Of a stretch of DNA of 27,005 nt, positions 1 through 7,743 are shown one piece after another. This DNA comes from Bacteroidales bacterium UBA6828 (GTDB lineage: Bacteria > Bacteroidota > Bacteroidia > Bacteroidales > Paludibacteraceae): NCBI GenBank assembly GCA_002452095.1, contig DKEG01000056.1, forward strand, positions 1-27,005, given 5' to 3'. A model generated the notes under the pieces. The model worked only from the letters and a program-made list of their open reading frames with translations. It searched no databases and was not told where the DNA came from. Within the stretch, counting starts at the first letter, position 1; every line of letters begins with the position of its first letter. Made by a program: the position numbers and the translations under genes.

Positions 1-87
1 GGCTGCCATGGGGGACGACGCGGCTCGCGTCGTCAAAGATCCCTCGTCCGCGGCTGCCATAGGGGACGACGCGTCTCGCGTCGTCAA
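1..87. repeat. Two tandem copies of a GC-rich hairpin repeat
   Basis: The segment GGCTGCCAT followed by a hairpin occurs at 1-36 and again at 52-87, a period of 51 bp. Each hairpin has the arm GACGACGCG (14-22 and 65-73) and its exact complement (26-34 and 77-85), with three-base loops gct and tct. Between them lies a half copy of another hairpin of the family (CCTCGTCCGCGG, 42-53). The array is cut by the left edge of the window, so its full size is unknown. Related hairpins occur near 1991, 11255, 17941 and 24396. Confidence 0.9.
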
Positions 88-142
88 GTTACGAATAACA
101 TTTTGCTTGAGAAATAGTATTTATTCTTTCAAAATTAACTAA

Positions 143-172
143 TTATGCTACTATTTTGATGCGGTTGCCCTG
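143..172 (+). repeat. Conserved ~28-bp upstream element, copy 1
   Basis: The core reads TTATGCTACTATTTTG followed directly by ATGCGGTTGCCCTG. Near-identical copies lie at 21604-21633 and 24551-24578, a shorter one at 7544-7564, and an inverted one at 24321-24344. This copy ends 28 bp before the -33 box of the nitroreductase promoter. Its function is unknown; the position suggests an upstream regulator site or a dispersed repeat. Confidence 0.75.
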
Positions 173-200
173 ACAAAACGCAGCAAAAAACGGGGCGGTA

Positions 201-231
201 TTGTGTATGTTGCTAAAAAATTGTAACTTTG
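201..231 (+). promoter_or_regulatory. Bacteroidota-type promoter for the nitroreductase-pdxA operon
   Basis: TTG at 201-203, a 20-bp spacer, then TAACTTTG at 224-231. This matches the known Bacteroidota housekeeping promoter pattern (TTTG, about 20 bp, TAnnTTTG). Transcription would start near 238, leaving a leader of about 57 nt. The leader contains GAACAAAG twice (269-276 and 283-290). Confidence 0.75.
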
Positions 232-294
232 CACGCTTGTTTTGTGCGCATTACGCATATATGACAATGAACAAAGGATAAAGAACAAAGAATT

Positions 295-801
295 ATGGAA
301 ACTTTTGAACAACTCTGCCAACAGAGGCGGTCTATCCGCAAATATACCAATCAGCCTGTCGAAAAGGAAAAACTCGACTATATCCTGCGCTGTGCGCTGA
401 TGTCGCCGTCGGGTAAGCACCTGAACCCGTGGGAGTTCTATGTGCTGACCGATACCGACAAATTGCGCCGTCTGTCGGCGTGCCGCACCTACGGTAGTGG
501 TATGTTCAATACCGCTATGGCGGCTATCGTCGTGGCATTGGATGCTTCGCTGACCGACACATGGCAGTGCGACGGGGCTATCGCTGCACAGAATATCCTC
601 CTGGCTGCGGCGGAGCAGGGACTCGGTGCCTGCTGGTGTCACATCTATCAGCGCGAGGGTGCGGAGGAGTTGGTACGCTCGCTGGCGGGAATCCCCGAAA
701 ACATCAATGTGTTGTGCGTCATCTCGCTCGGCTACAAAGACGAGGAACGCCGCCCCTATACCCCCGACAAACTTCCCTATCAAAAAGTACATTGGATCTA
801 A
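295..801 (+). CDS. Nitroreductase family protein (FMN-dependent oxidoreductase)
   Basis: A 168-residue protein of the nitroreductase family, whose members bind FMN and reduce nitro groups, quinones or flavins with NAD(P)H. The N-terminal RRSIRKY (residues 11-17) is the usual FMN-phosphate contact, followed by a SPSGKHLNPWEF stretch that matches the family's SPS-N-PW-F signature. A glycine-rich segment near residues 110-115 (EQGLGACW) and the terminal GYKDEERRP are also typical. There is no signal peptide, so it is cytoplasmic. The start ATG follows a canonical promoter with a short leader. pdxA starts 37 bp after its stop, so the two are probably co-transcribed. The physiological substrate cannot be told from sequence. 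Confidence 0.9.
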   Translation: METFEQLCQQRRSIRKYTNQPVEKEKLDYILRCALMSPSGKHLNPWEFYVLTDTDKLRRLSACRTYGSGMFNTAMAAIVVALDASLTDTWQCDGAIAAQNILLAAAEQGLGACWCHIYQREGAEELVRSLAGIPENINVLCVISLGYKDEERRPYTPDKLPYQKVHWI

Positions 802-838
802 CGTTTGCCCTCGCAAATCAAAAACATAAAGTCAAAAT

Positions 839-1948
839 ATGAAACCCGTCATAGCCATCACAGCCGGCGACATCAATGGGGTCGGCTACGAGGTCATCCT
901 CAAATCGATCAGCGACCCGCATATCTGCGAGATATGCCGCCCGGTGGTGTACGGCAATGCCAAAGTGGCACGCCGGCACGCACACACGCTCGGCGAGGAG
1001 TACTCCAACATACAGTTTAATCTCATCGACAGCCCCAAGCAGGCGAAAGATGGGCGTTTGAATCTCATCACTTGCTATGCCGACGATACGCCGCTCAATT
1101 TCGGTGAGTCCACTCCCGAGGCGGGCAAAGCGTCGTTTGCGTCCTTGGAACGGGCGTGTGCCGATATGAAGGCGGGACTCGTCGATGCCCTCGTTACCGC
1201 ACCTATCAGCAAAGAAAATATCCAGTCCGACACCTTCCGTTTCTCGGGGCATACCGAGTACCTCACCTCCGTTTTCGGCGACGGCAAGCAGGACAGCCTG
1301 ATGATGATGGTCAGCGAGACGATGCGCATCGCCCTCGTCTGCAACCATGTGCCTATCGCCCGTGTGCCGCAGATGATCACCGGGGAGCGTATCCTTGCCA
1401 AACTCACCGTCCTCAACACCACCCTGCAAAACGATTTCTCTATCGAAAAACCGCGTATCGCCGTCCTTGCACTCAACCCCCATGCGGGCGACAACGGCTT
1501 GATTGGCAAAGAGGAACTGGAGATTATCCGCCCTGCGGTGGAGAAAGCCAACGAGCAGGGAATCCTTACGTTTGGTCCCTATTCGGCGGATGGTTTCTTC
1601 GGCAGCGGCAAGTTCAGCCATTTCGATGCCGTGCTGGCTATGTACCACGACCAGGGACTCATTCCCTTCAAGGTGCTGGATATGAGCGGTGTCAATTATA
1701 CGGCAGGGCTGCCTGTTATCCGCACTTCCCCGGACCACGGCACTGCCTACGACCTCGCAGGCAAGAACGCTTCCAACCACCTCAGTTTCGCCCATGCGCT
1801 CTATATGGCTATCGACCTCCTGCATACCCGTGCGCTCAACCGGGAGTTGAAGAAGAACCCGCTGCCTTTTACCCCGCCCGAGGAGCGTGAAGACCGCCGA
1901 CCCCGCCGTGAGTTCGCCGATTTCAAAACCACTCCCGCTGCCGAATAA
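839..1948 (+). CDS. pdxA: 4-hydroxythreonine-4-phosphate dehydrogenase
   Basis: PdxA oxidises 4-phosphohydroxy-L-threonine with NAD+ in the DXP-dependent route to pyridoxal 5'-phosphate, in the cytoplasm. The 369-residue product opens with ITAGDINGVGYEV, the family start signature. It keeps the substrate His-Thr pair in SGHTEYL (about 138-139) and three metal-ligand histidines in NHVPIARVPQ (about 170), NPHAGDNGL (about 215) and YHDQGLIPFK (about 270). The closing block TAGLPVIRTSPDHGTAYDLAGK region is intact. It is longer than E. coli PdxA (329 residues) mainly through a charged C-terminal tail (ERED-RRPRRE). It probably shares the promoter at 201-231 with the nitroreductase. A GC-rich hairpin repeat follows 40 bp after the stop. 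Confidence 0.96.
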   Translation: MKPVIAITAGDINGVGYEVILKSISDPHICEICRPVVYGNAKVARRHAHTLGEEYSNIQFNLIDSPKQAKDGRLNLITCYADDTPLNFGESTPEAGKASFASLERACADMKAGLVDALVTAPISKENIQSDTFRFSGHTEYLTSVFGDGKQDSLMMMVSETMRIALVCNHVPIARVPQMITGERILAKLTVLNTTLQNDFSIEKPRIAVLALNPHAGDNGLIGKEELEIIRPAVEKANEQGILTFGPYSADGFFGSGKFSHFDAVLAMYHDQGLIPFKVLDMSGVNYTAGLPVIRTSPDHGTAYDLAGKNASNHLSFAHALYMAIDLLHTRALNRELKKNPLPFTPPEEREDRRPRREFADFKTTPAAE

Positions 1949-1990
1949 TGGGGATAAGTTAGTCAATGCATATATTATGAACGCAAACCC

Positions 1991-2078
1991 CGGGGACGCG
2001 GACGCCTCGTCCGCGGTCGGTTTGGCACAAACCGTATGACTATGCTACGCGTGTGGAAACGACGCGTCCCGCGTCGTT
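1991..2078. repeat. Composite three-hairpin repeat (A-B-C)
   Basis: Three hairpins lie in a row, each with a three-base loop: A, CGCGGACG (1997-2004) with CGTCCGCG (2008-2015); B, CGGTTTG (2018-2024) with CAAACCG (2028-2034); C, AACGACGCG (2058-2066) with CGCGTCGTT (2070-2078). All arms are perfectly complementary. A and B recur at 24396-24440, where the B arms are CAGTTTG/CAAACTG. C recurs at 14-34 and 65-85 with a changed but still paired terminal base. It sits between pdxA and alaS with no T-run, so it is not a classical terminator. Confidence 0.88.
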
Positions 2079-2126
2079 AAAAGAAAAAATAAGTTAATGC
2101 CTTTGCCGTATAAACTCTCTGTAAAA

Positions 2127-2174
2127 GTGAGGTGGATGTGAGGTGGATGGTTATAGGATAGGCATAGGATAGAC
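2127..2174. repeat. Two adjacent pairs of 11-bp tandem repeats
   Basis: GTGAGGTGGAT occurs twice head to tail (2127-2148, identical). After 4 bp, ATAGGATAGGC is followed by ATAGGATAGAC (2153-2174, one mismatch). The units are unrelated in sequence but share the same 11-bp length. They lie 35-80 bp upstream of the alaS start codon. Confidence 0.92.
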
Positions 2175-2209
2175 ATACTTCGAAATGTGAATAAAATATA
2201 AAACTAAAT

Positions 2210-4804
2210 ATGACAAGTAAAGAAATCAGACAATCCTTTTTGGATTTTATGGAGAGCAAAGGGCACCATATCGTTCCCTCGGCTCCTATGGTTATCAAAG
2301 ATGACCCGACGCTGATGTTCACCAACGCCGGTATGAACCCGTGGAAGGGTATCATTCTGGGCAACGACCCTATCAAATATCCCCGTGTAGCCGACTCCCA
2401 GAAGTGTCTCCGCGTCAGCGGCAAACACAACGACCTCGAGGAAGTCGGACACGATACCTACCACCACACTATGTTCGAGATGCTCGGCAACTGGTCGTTT
2501 GGCGACTACTTCAAAGAGGGGGCTATCGACTTCGCGTGGGAGTATATCGTCGATGTGCTGCATATCAATCCCAAAGACCTGTATGTTACTGTCTTCGAAG
2601 GCTCGCCCGCTGAGGGACTGGAGCGCGACAACGAGGCTGCGGCTATCTGGGCGAAACACCTCCCTGCCGACCATATCCTCGAGGGCAACAAGCACGACAA
2701 CTTCTGGGAGATGGGCGATACCGGACCATGTGGTCCCTGCTCCGAGATTCACGTGGACAGCCGCTCCGAGGAGGAGAAAGCCGCTGTACCCGGGCGTGAA
2801 CTGGTCAACAAAGACCACCCGCAGGTCATCGAGATTTGGAACCTCGTCTTCATGCAGTACAACCGCAAGGCGGACGGCTCCCTCGAGGGGCTGCCCAACA
2901 AGGTCATTGATACCGGTATGGGCTTCGAGCGCCTCGTGCGTACCCTCCAAGGCAAACAGTCCAACTACGACACCGATGTCTTCCAACCGATGCTTCATAA
3001 GATAGGTGAGATTTGCGGTTGTGAGTACGGCAAAGACGAGAAAACCGACATCGCTATGCGCGTCATTGCCGACCATATACGTACCATCGCCTTTGCTATC
3101 ACCGACGGTCAGTTGCCCTCCAACGAGAAAGCGGGCTACGTTATCCGACGTATCCTGCGCCGTGCCGTGCGCTACGGCTATACGTTCCTCGGTCAGCGCG
3201 AGGCGTTTATGTACCGTCTGGTGCCGCAACTCATCGAGGATATGGGCGACGCCTACCCCGAACTGCGCAAGCAGGAACAGCAGATTATTCCCGTCATCAA
3301 GAGTGAGGAAGAGGCGTTTCTCCGCACCCTCGACAAGGGTATCACCCTGCTTGACAAACTGATGCGCGAAGCCAAAGGCAAAGAGATTTCGGGTGTCGAT
3401 GTCTTCACCCTCAAAGATACCTACGGCTTCCCGCTCGACCTCACCGAGTTGATTCTCCGTGAGAATGGCTTTACCACCAATGAGGAGGAGTATAACCGCG
3501 CTCTGGAGCACCAGAAAGAGATGGGACGCTCCGCCAACAAACAGGACCTCGGCGACTGGGTAATCCTCCGTGAGGGCGATACCGAGTTCGTCGGCTACGA
3601 TACGTTGGAGATCGAGACCCAAGTACTGCGTTACCGCAAAGTGAGCCAGAAAGGCAAAGAGTTCTACCAGGTGGTGCTTGCCAAGACCCCGTTCTATGCC
3701 GAGATGGGCGGTCAGGTAGGTGATACGGGTTCGCTCGGTACGGCACGTATCATCGATACCAAGCGCGAGAATAATCTCGCCGTGCATATCTGCACCGAGT
3801 TGCCCGATGCTATCGAGCAGCCGTTGCTAGCCAAAGTGGACGCCGACCGCCGTCAGGCTATCGCTTGCAACCATACGGCAACCCATATCCTTCACTATGC
3901 GTTGCGCAGTGTGTTAGGTTCGCACGTGGAGCAGAAAGGCAGTTACGTGTCCCCCGATAGTCTCCGCTTCGATTTCTCGCATTTCCAGAAGGTAACGCCC
4001 GAAGAGTTGCGCAAGGTAGAGCAGTTGGCTAACCGGTTTATCCGTATGGACTATGCCCTCGAAGAGAGCCGCCATACCCCAATCGCCAAAGCGCGTGAGA
4101 TGGGTGCGATGGCATTGTTCGGCGAGAAGTACGGCGATGATGTGCGCGTTATCAAATACGGTCCGTCTATCGAGTTGTGCGGTGGCTGCCACGTGTCGTC
4201 CACAGGGCGTATCGGCTCTGTGCGTATTCTGATGGAAACGAGTGTCGCTGCAGGTATCCGTCGTATCGAAGCGGTTACTGCCGCCAAGGTGGACGAACTC
4301 TATTTTGCCCAGCAGGATATGCTTGCCAACCTGCGCGGGTTGCTCAACAATGCGCCCGACCTTGCCGGTGCCGTGCAGAAAGCCATCGCCGAGAACGCCG
4401 GGCTCAAGAAAGAAATTGAGACCTATATGGCAGAGAAACTGGAGCAGTATCGTGATAAACTGATTGAGCGTGCCGAGGACTACAACGGTATCAAACTCGT
4501 CCGTGTGCAGGGCAATGTGCAACCCGATATGATTCGCGGTGTGCTGCCCCTTTTGCGCGGTAAGTTTACCGACGTGCGCTTTGCCGTCATTGGTGCCACC
4601 GAGTGGGAAGGAAAACCTATGATTTCCGTATTCCTCTCCCAACCGCTCGTGGACGCAGGTCTCAATGCCGGTCAAATGATTAAGTCGGCTGCCAAGCATA
4701 TACAGGGCGGTGGCGGCGGACAAGCATGGATGGCTACTGCCGGCGGTCGCAATGCAGCAGGTCTCCGACCCGCTATGGAAGAATTATTGGGGGCATTGCA
4801 TTGA
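2210..4804 (+). CDS. alaS: Alanine--tRNA ligase
   Basis: AlaS charges tRNA-Ala with alanine and edits mischarged Ser or Gly. The 864-residue product has the full domain order: class II catalytic core at the N-terminus (MFTNAGMNPWK, GNWSFGDYFKEGA, GDTGPCGPCSEIH), the tRNA-recognition region, then the editing domain with HTATH (H555, H559) and CGGCH (C657, H661) zinc/editing residues. The C-terminal DHHA1-like domain ends with the glycine-rich GGGGGQAWMATAGG loop. The length is normal for the family. The ATG at 2210 gives the standard N-terminus (TSKEIRQSFLDFMESKGH). No clear promoter was found upstream; the gap holds hairpins and 11-bp repeats. Its stop overlaps the likely TTG start of the next gene. 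Confidence 0.98.
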   Translation: MTSKEIRQSFLDFMESKGHHIVPSAPMVIKDDPTLMFTNAGMNPWKGIILGNDPIKYPRVADSQKCLRVSGKHNDLEEVGHDTYHHTMFEMLGNWSFGDYFKEGAIDFAWEYIVDVLHINPKDLYVTVFEGSPAEGLERDNEAAAIWAKHLPADHILEGNKHDNFWEMGDTGPCGPCSEIHVDSRSEEEKAAVPGRELVNKDHPQVIEIWNLVFMQYNRKADGSLEGLPNKVIDTGMGFERLVRTLQGKQSNYDTDVFQPMLHKIGEICGCEYGKDEKTDIAMRVIADHIRTIAFAITDGQLPSNEKAGYVIRRILRRAVRYGYTFLGQREAFMYRLVPQLIEDMGDAYPELRKQEQQIIPVIKSEEEAFLRTLDKGITLLDKLMREAKGKEISGVDVFTLKDTYGFPLDLTELILRENGFTTNEEEYNRALEHQKEMGRSANKQDLGDWVILREGDTEFVGYDTLEIETQVLRYRKVSQKGKEFYQVVLAKTPFYAEMGGQVGDTGSLGTARIIDTKRENNLAVHICTELPDAIEQPLLAKVDADRRQAIACNHTATHILHYALRSVLGSHVEQKGSYVSPDSLRFDFSHFQKVTPEELRKVEQLANRFIRMDYALEESRHTPIAKAREMGAMALFGEKYGDDVRVIKYGPSIELCGGCHVSSTGRIGSVRILMETSVAAGIRRIEAVTAAKVDELYFAQQDMLANLRGLLNNAPDLAGAVQKAIAENAGLKKEIETYMAEKLEQYRDKLIERAEDYNGIKLVRVQGNVQPDMIRGVLPLLRGKFTDVRFAVIGATEWEGKPMISVFLSQPLVDAGLNAGQMIKSAAKHIQGGGGGQAWMATAGGRNAAGLRPAMEELLGALH

Positions 4805-5235
4805 GAACATTGACGCGGCGTTTGCCGGAGAAATATCGTTCTGCAGTTCGTTTCGTGTGCGTGGGCGCATTCGGAACGGTACTGCAGTATGGTATCTATT
4901 ACGGATGTCTGATGCTCTTTGAGCGTTTCTGCCCCGAGATGGAGGTCAAGGTTACGCTCGCTTTTACGCTCGGTTTCGGTATCGAGATGATTAGCAATTA
5001 TTTGCTGACCAGTTTCTATACCTTCCGTACACGTCCTAATATCAAGAATGCAGGCGGTTTCCTCTTGGGGCGGTTGGTCAACTATTTTATCCAACTCGGC
5101 TTCCTACATCTCCTTATATATATAGGGGTGTCCGAAGAACTGTCGGGTATTGTCGCCATTGTCCTTGCCGGTATCATCAACTATTTTGTGCTGGTACCTT
5201 TCTATGGCAAGAAGAAATCCGAAAAGAAAGGCTGA
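4801..5235 (+). CDS. GtrA-like small membrane protein
   Basis: About 144 residues with four predicted membrane segments: AVRFVCVGAFGTVLQYGIYY, LAFTLGFGIEMISNYLL, YFIQLGFLHLLIYIGV and IVAIVLAGIINYFVLVPF. The pattern of an F-x-x-VG start, a central N-Y-x-x-x-x-x-x-FTFR-like motif (NYLLTSFYTFR) and a basic C-terminal tail (GKKKSEKK) fits the GtrA family. That family is linked to polyprenyl-phosphate sugar flipping and cell-surface polysaccharide synthesis. The start is uncertain. An in-frame ATG at 4726 would overlap alaS by 79 bp, whereas the TTG at 4801 overlaps the alaS stop as TTGA, which suits translational coupling, so I chose the latter. Only 2 bp separate it from the guanine deaminase gene. 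Confidence 0.8.
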   Translation: MRTLTRRLPEKYRSAVRFVCVGAFGTVLQYGIYYGCLMLFERFCPEMEVKVTLAFTLGFGIEMISNYLLTSFYTFRTRPNIKNAGGFLLGRLVNYFIQLGFLHLLIYIGVSEELSGIVAIVLAGIINYFVLVPFYGKKKSEKKG

Positions 5236-5237
5236 AT

Positions 5238-6506
5238 ATGCAGATCTACAAGGCAAATATCCTTTATACCCCTACGCCGCAAGCCTTTGAGGTAGTCGAC
5301 CACGGCTATATTGCGGTTGATGACAGCGGTTTTGTCGAGGGGGTTTATACCTCCATGCCGGAGCGGTATGCAGGTGTCTCTGTCGTTGATTTCGGGGATA
5401 GTCTGCTTGTCCCTGCTATGAACGATATGCACGTCCATGCCCCCCAGTATCGCAATATGGGGTTGGCGATGGACCTCGAACTGTTGCCTTGGCTCAATAC
5501 CTATACTTTTCCTGAGGAAGCACGTTTTGCCGATGCCGGCTATGCCCGTGAGGTGTATCGTGCTTTTGTGCAGGATATGATTCGTTTCGGTACGATGCGC
5601 TCGGTCGTTTTTGCTACCGTTCACGGCGACTCGTCCTGTATTCTTGCCGATTGTCTCCATAAGGCGGGACTTGGGGCGTTGGTGGGCGTGGTAGGTATGG
5701 ATCGTAATTGTCCCGACAATCTGTGCAATACCCCCGCCGAGGCGGTGCGTGATACCGAAGCCCTGTTGGCGCACACGGCGTCTATGCCGCGTGTGGGTGC
5801 TATCGTAACCCCCCGTTTTGTACCGAGTTGCACCCCTGATATGATGCGTGCTCTCGGCGATTTAGTACGTGCCAAGCACTTGCCCGTGCAGTCCCATTTG
5901 AGCGAGAACCGCTCCGAGATAGCGTGGGTCAGAGAACTGGAACCCGCCTCTGGTTGCTACGGCGATGCCTATCGCCGCTATGGTCTGTTCGGCGACACGC
6001 CTACGCTTATGGCGCATTGTGTCTATACCGATGGCGAAGAATTGGACCTGATGGCGTGCGACCAAGTGTATGCCGTCCATTGCCCGACCTCCAACTGCAA
6101 TCTCGCTTCGGGCATCGCGCCTGTGCGCAAACTGTTGCAACACGGTGTACCCGTCGTCCTCGGTTCGGACATCTCCGGCGGACATACGCTCTCGATGTTC
6201 GAGGTACTGCGTTATGTGATCCAGATGTCCAAGATGCAGTATGCCGCTTCCTGTGGGCAATTAGCCCCCTTGACATTGAGCGAAGCCTTCTACCTTGCTA
6301 CCAAGTCCGCAGGCAATTTCTTTGCCGCCTGCGATAGGGACAGGGTGGGTTCTTTCGAGAAAGGCTATGCCTTCGATGCCCTGCTCATCGGGCAGCATCA
6401 CCCCGATCCCCGCTCTGCTTTGGAGCAGTTTATCTACACAGGCGATGACCGCCAAATTCTCCGCCGTTTCTGCCAAGGACAAACGATTGTACCATTTGAC
6501 AATTGA
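5238..6506 (+). CDS. guaD: Guanine deaminase
   Basis: A 422-residue amidohydrolase-superfamily enzyme predicted to convert guanine to xanthine and ammonia in purine salvage. It has metal-binding HVH (H65 and H67), a substrate segment APQYRNMGLAMDLELLPWLN followed by TYTFPEEARF that is characteristic of guanine deaminases, QSHLSEN (H220), AHCVYTDGEEL (H260), HCPTSNCNLASG, and the catalytic/metal Asp in LGSDISGG (D311). There is no signal peptide. It starts 2 bp after the gtrA-like gene, so it belongs to the alaS operon. Related amidohydrolases such as chlorohydrolases share the core, but the TYTFPEE block argues for guanine deaminase. Confidence 0.9.
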   Translation: MQIYKANILYTPTPQAFEVVDHGYIAVDDSGFVEGVYTSMPERYAGVSVVDFGDSLLVPAMNDMHVHAPQYRNMGLAMDLELLPWLNTYTFPEEARFADAGYAREVYRAFVQDMIRFGTMRSVVFATVHGDSSCILADCLHKAGLGALVGVVGMDRNCPDNLCNTPAEAVRDTEALLAHTASMPRVGAIVTPRFVPSCTPDMMRALGDLVRAKHLPVQSHLSENRSEIAWVRELEPASGCYGDAYRRYGLFGDTPTLMAHCVYTDGEELDLMACDQVYAVHCPTSNCNLASGIAPVRKLLQHGVPVVLGSDISGGHTLSMFEVLRYVIQMSKMQYAASCGQLAPLTLSEAFYLATKSAGNFFAACDRDRVGSFEKGYAFDALLIGQHHPDPRSALEQFIYTGDDRQILRRFCQGQTIVPFDN

Positions 6507-6516
6507 CAAAGGAATA

Positions 6517-6548
6517 ATTTACAAATTTACACACTTACAAATTTACAA
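6517..6548. repeat. Four 8-bp tandem units upstream of the lipoate ligase
   Basis: ATTTACAA, ATTTACAC, ACTTACAA and ATTTACAA run head to tail. The array ends 12 bp before the ATG at 6561. A similar four-unit array of 8 bp, with a different sequence, sits directly before the ATG at 13234. Confidence 0.85.
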
Positions 6549-6560
6549 ATTCTCCCTGCC

Positions 6561-7346
6561 ATGCAACATATCATCACCCCTCCGAACAAACGCCTCGTCT
6601 GGTATCTCTCTATGGAGGAATACCTCGCCCAACACATATCCGATACTGAAAACCCCTCCTCTGAAGGAGGGGTAGGGGAGGTCAGGCAGGAGTCTTTTTT
6701 CACATGGATAGTTCCCCCCACCGTCATCTTCGGTCGCCATCAGGTGATGGAAGACGAGGTGAATATGGACTATTGCCGTGCCAACGGGGTGCAGATGTAC
6801 CGCCGCAAGAGCGGGGGGGGCTGTGTCTATTCCGATGCGGGCAATCTGATGCTGTCGTATATCACTCCCGATACCCGTTCCGAGCAGGTGTTTCAGCATT
6901 ATTTGGATAGTGTGGCGGGCGCATTGCAGCAACTCGGTTTTGCTGCAGCCAAATCGGAGCATAATGATGTTCTCGTCGGTGATCGCAAAGTGTCGGGCAA
7001 TGCCTGCTATGCTCTGCCTACAGGCACTATCGTCCATGGCACGATGCTCTTCGATGTCGATTTTGCCGCTCTCCAGCAAGCCATTACTCCAAGCCGAGAG
7101 AAACTTTCCAAACATGGTGTCCAATCCGTCCGTCAGCGTGTTGCCAACCTCAAAGACCTCGCCAAAGACCCTCACGTCCTTAATGACCTCAAGGCACAAG
7201 CCGCCCTGACCGACATCCACGCTCTCTCCGATTATTTCATTTCTTCTTTCTGTACCTCCTCCCGCACGCTTACTCCCGAGGAAATATCCGCCATCGACGC
7301 TCTTGAGCAGACCTATCTCGCCCCCTCTTTCATCGCCGGCAAGTAG
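6561..7346 (+). CDS. Lipoate-protein ligase / lipoyltransferase family protein
   Basis: A 261-residue member of the biotin/lipoate ligase fold, expected to attach lipoate or octanoate to E2 and GcvH domains in the cytoplasm. The family motifs are intact: PTVIFGRHQ, YRRKSGGGCVYSDAGN, HNDVLVGDRKVSGNA with the likely catalytic Lys at about 143, and HGTMLFDVDF. It is shorter than E. coli LplA (338 residues) and has no accessory C-terminal domain, as in LipM/LipL-type or split ligases, so the exact donor is uncertain. Residues of about 31-41 (ENPSSEGGVGE) are encoded by an inserted C-rich palindrome (6652-6683) that interrupts the N-terminus without breaking the frame. It is the last gene of the alaS-gtrA-guaD group, 54 bp after guaD. 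Confidence 0.88.
   Translation: MQHIITPPNKRLVWYLSMEEYLAQHISDTENPSSEGGVGEVRQESFFTWIVPPTVIFGRHQVMEDEVNMDYCRANGVQMYRRKSGGGCVYSDAGNLMLSYITPDTRSEQVFQHYLDSVAGALQQLGFAAAKSEHNDVLVGDRKVSGNACYALPTGTIVHGTMLFDVDFAALQQAITPSREKLSKHGVQSVRQRVANLKDLAKDPHVLNDLKAQAALTDIHALSDYFISSFCTSSRTLTPEEISAIDALEQTYLAPSFIAGK
6652..6683. repeat. C-rich palindromic repeat inside the ligase gene
   Basis: ACCCCTCCT (6652-6660), loop ctga, and AGGAGGGGT (6665-6673) form a 9-bp hairpin, followed by AGGGGAGGTC. The reverse complement resembles the elements at 15629-15657 and 15804-15833, with the shared pattern GAC-TCCCC-A-CCCC and a hairpin. The insertion adds an in-frame Pro/Ser/Gly-rich peptide to the ligase. Confidence 0.85.
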
Positions 7347-7384
7347 ATAAGACCAAACCCGGGGTTCCGCATTAAAGCAATATC

Positions 7385-7428
7385 TTTATACACTTTATGC
7401 AATATATGTAATGCATAAATTGTATAAA
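7385..7428. repeat. Long AT-rich inverted repeat
   Basis: TTTATACA-c-TTTATGCA (7385-7401) pairs with TGCATAAA-t-TGTATAAA (7412-7428). That gives 16 pairs with a single c/t mismatch, around a 10-base loop. It starts 39 bp after the ligase stop. With no T-run it is not a standard terminator; it could be a regulator or recombinase site, or a stabilising 3' end. Confidence 0.85.
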
Positions 7429-7460
7429 ACAGTGGCTTATCCTCTCGGAAAAAGCCCATT

Positions 7461-7493
7461 CTTTCTACGTCCTTTCTACGTCCTTTCTACGTA
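7461..7493. repeat. Three tandem 11-bp repeats
   Basis: CTTTCTACGTC, CTTTCTACGTC and CTTTCTACGTA lie head to tail, differing only at the last base. They belong to the same class of 11-bp tandems seen at 2127, 2153, 17768, 17884, 17908 and 21340. Confidence 0.93.
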
Positions 7494-7543
7494 ATTGGTA
7501 TTACGAATAAAGAGAGTGCATATTCTGCATAATTTTGGAAGGA

Positions 7544-7564
7544 TATTTTGATGCGGTTACCTTG
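7544..7564 (+). repeat. Conserved upstream element, partial copy 2
   Basis: TATTTTGATGCGGTTACC followed by TTG matches the 3' two thirds of the element at 143-172. Its 5' third (TTATGCTA) is replaced by unrelated sequence. It is directly followed by a terminator hairpin rather than by a promoter, unlike copies 1, 3 and 4. Confidence 0.6.
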
Positions 7565-7570
7565 TCCTTT

Positions 7571-7608
7571 AGCCCTTTGCACATTAGTTTAGTGCAGCGG
7601 GCTTTTTG
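7571..7608 (+). terminator. Intrinsic terminator or attenuator upstream of susC
   Basis: AGCCC (7571-7575) pairs with GGGCT (7599-7603), and inside it TGCAC (7578-7582) pairs with GTGCA (7592-7596). A T-rich run follows from 7603. It lies 225 bp downstream of the ligase gene and 136 bp upstream of susC, so it may end read-through from the alaS operon or act in a susC leader. Confidence 0.75.
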
Positions 7609-7652
7609 TTTTTGTGTTTCTCTCGCTGGGAGTATAGAAGAATATATAAAAC

Positions 7653-7668
7653 TATGTTGTACAACATA
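7653..7668. promoter_or_regulatory. Perfect 16-bp palindrome, candidate operator for susC
   Basis: TATGTTGT followed by ACAACATA is a perfect 8+8 palindrome. It sits 17 bp upstream of the TATCTTTG box at 7686-7693, about where a -33 box would be expected. No TTTG lies at the normal 20-bp spacing. This suggests an activator or alternative sigma factor, or a repressor covering the promoter. Confidence 0.5.
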
Positions 7669-7685
7669 TAAATTCTTCGGTACAT

Positions 7686-7693
7686 TATCTTTG
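7686..7693 (+). promoter_or_regulatory. -7 box upstream of susC without a standard -33 box
   Basis: TATCTTTG matches the Bacteroidota -7 consensus, 51 bp before the susC start. The expected TTG 20 bp upstream is absent; the nearest TTG is at 7657-7659 inside the palindrome, a 26-bp spacing. Initiation here probably needs help from a regulator. Confidence 0.45.
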
Positions 7694-7743
7694 TTTTTGC
7701 GACTTTCTTTATAGAAACCCTTGCAAACACATTATTTATACTA

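Larger units (their letters stand above)
7347..7743. other. Long intergenic region upstream of susC, no gene seen
   Basis: This 397-bp gap contains, in order, a 17-bp AT-rich inverted repeat (7385-7428), three 11-bp tandem repeats (7461-7493), a copy of the conserved upstream element (7544-7564), a terminator hairpin (7571-7608), a 16-bp perfect palindrome (7653-7668) and a -7 promoter box (7686-7693). I see no convincing reading frame or RNA gene beyond these. Confidence 0.7.

Noticed and set aside
1..87. Possible CRISPR array from the 51-bp repeated unit
   Set aside because: The repeat itself is a hairpin element found singly elsewhere, spacing does not give unique spacers, and no cas gene is present.
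818..1966. Long minus-strand open frame opposite pdxA
   Set aside because: It mirrors pdxA, whose motifs are complete; GC-rich genes commonly leave long open antisense frames.
2204..3787. Very long minus-strand open frame opposite alaS
   Set aside because: Antisense shadow of a clearly coding alaS; the translation shows no domain.
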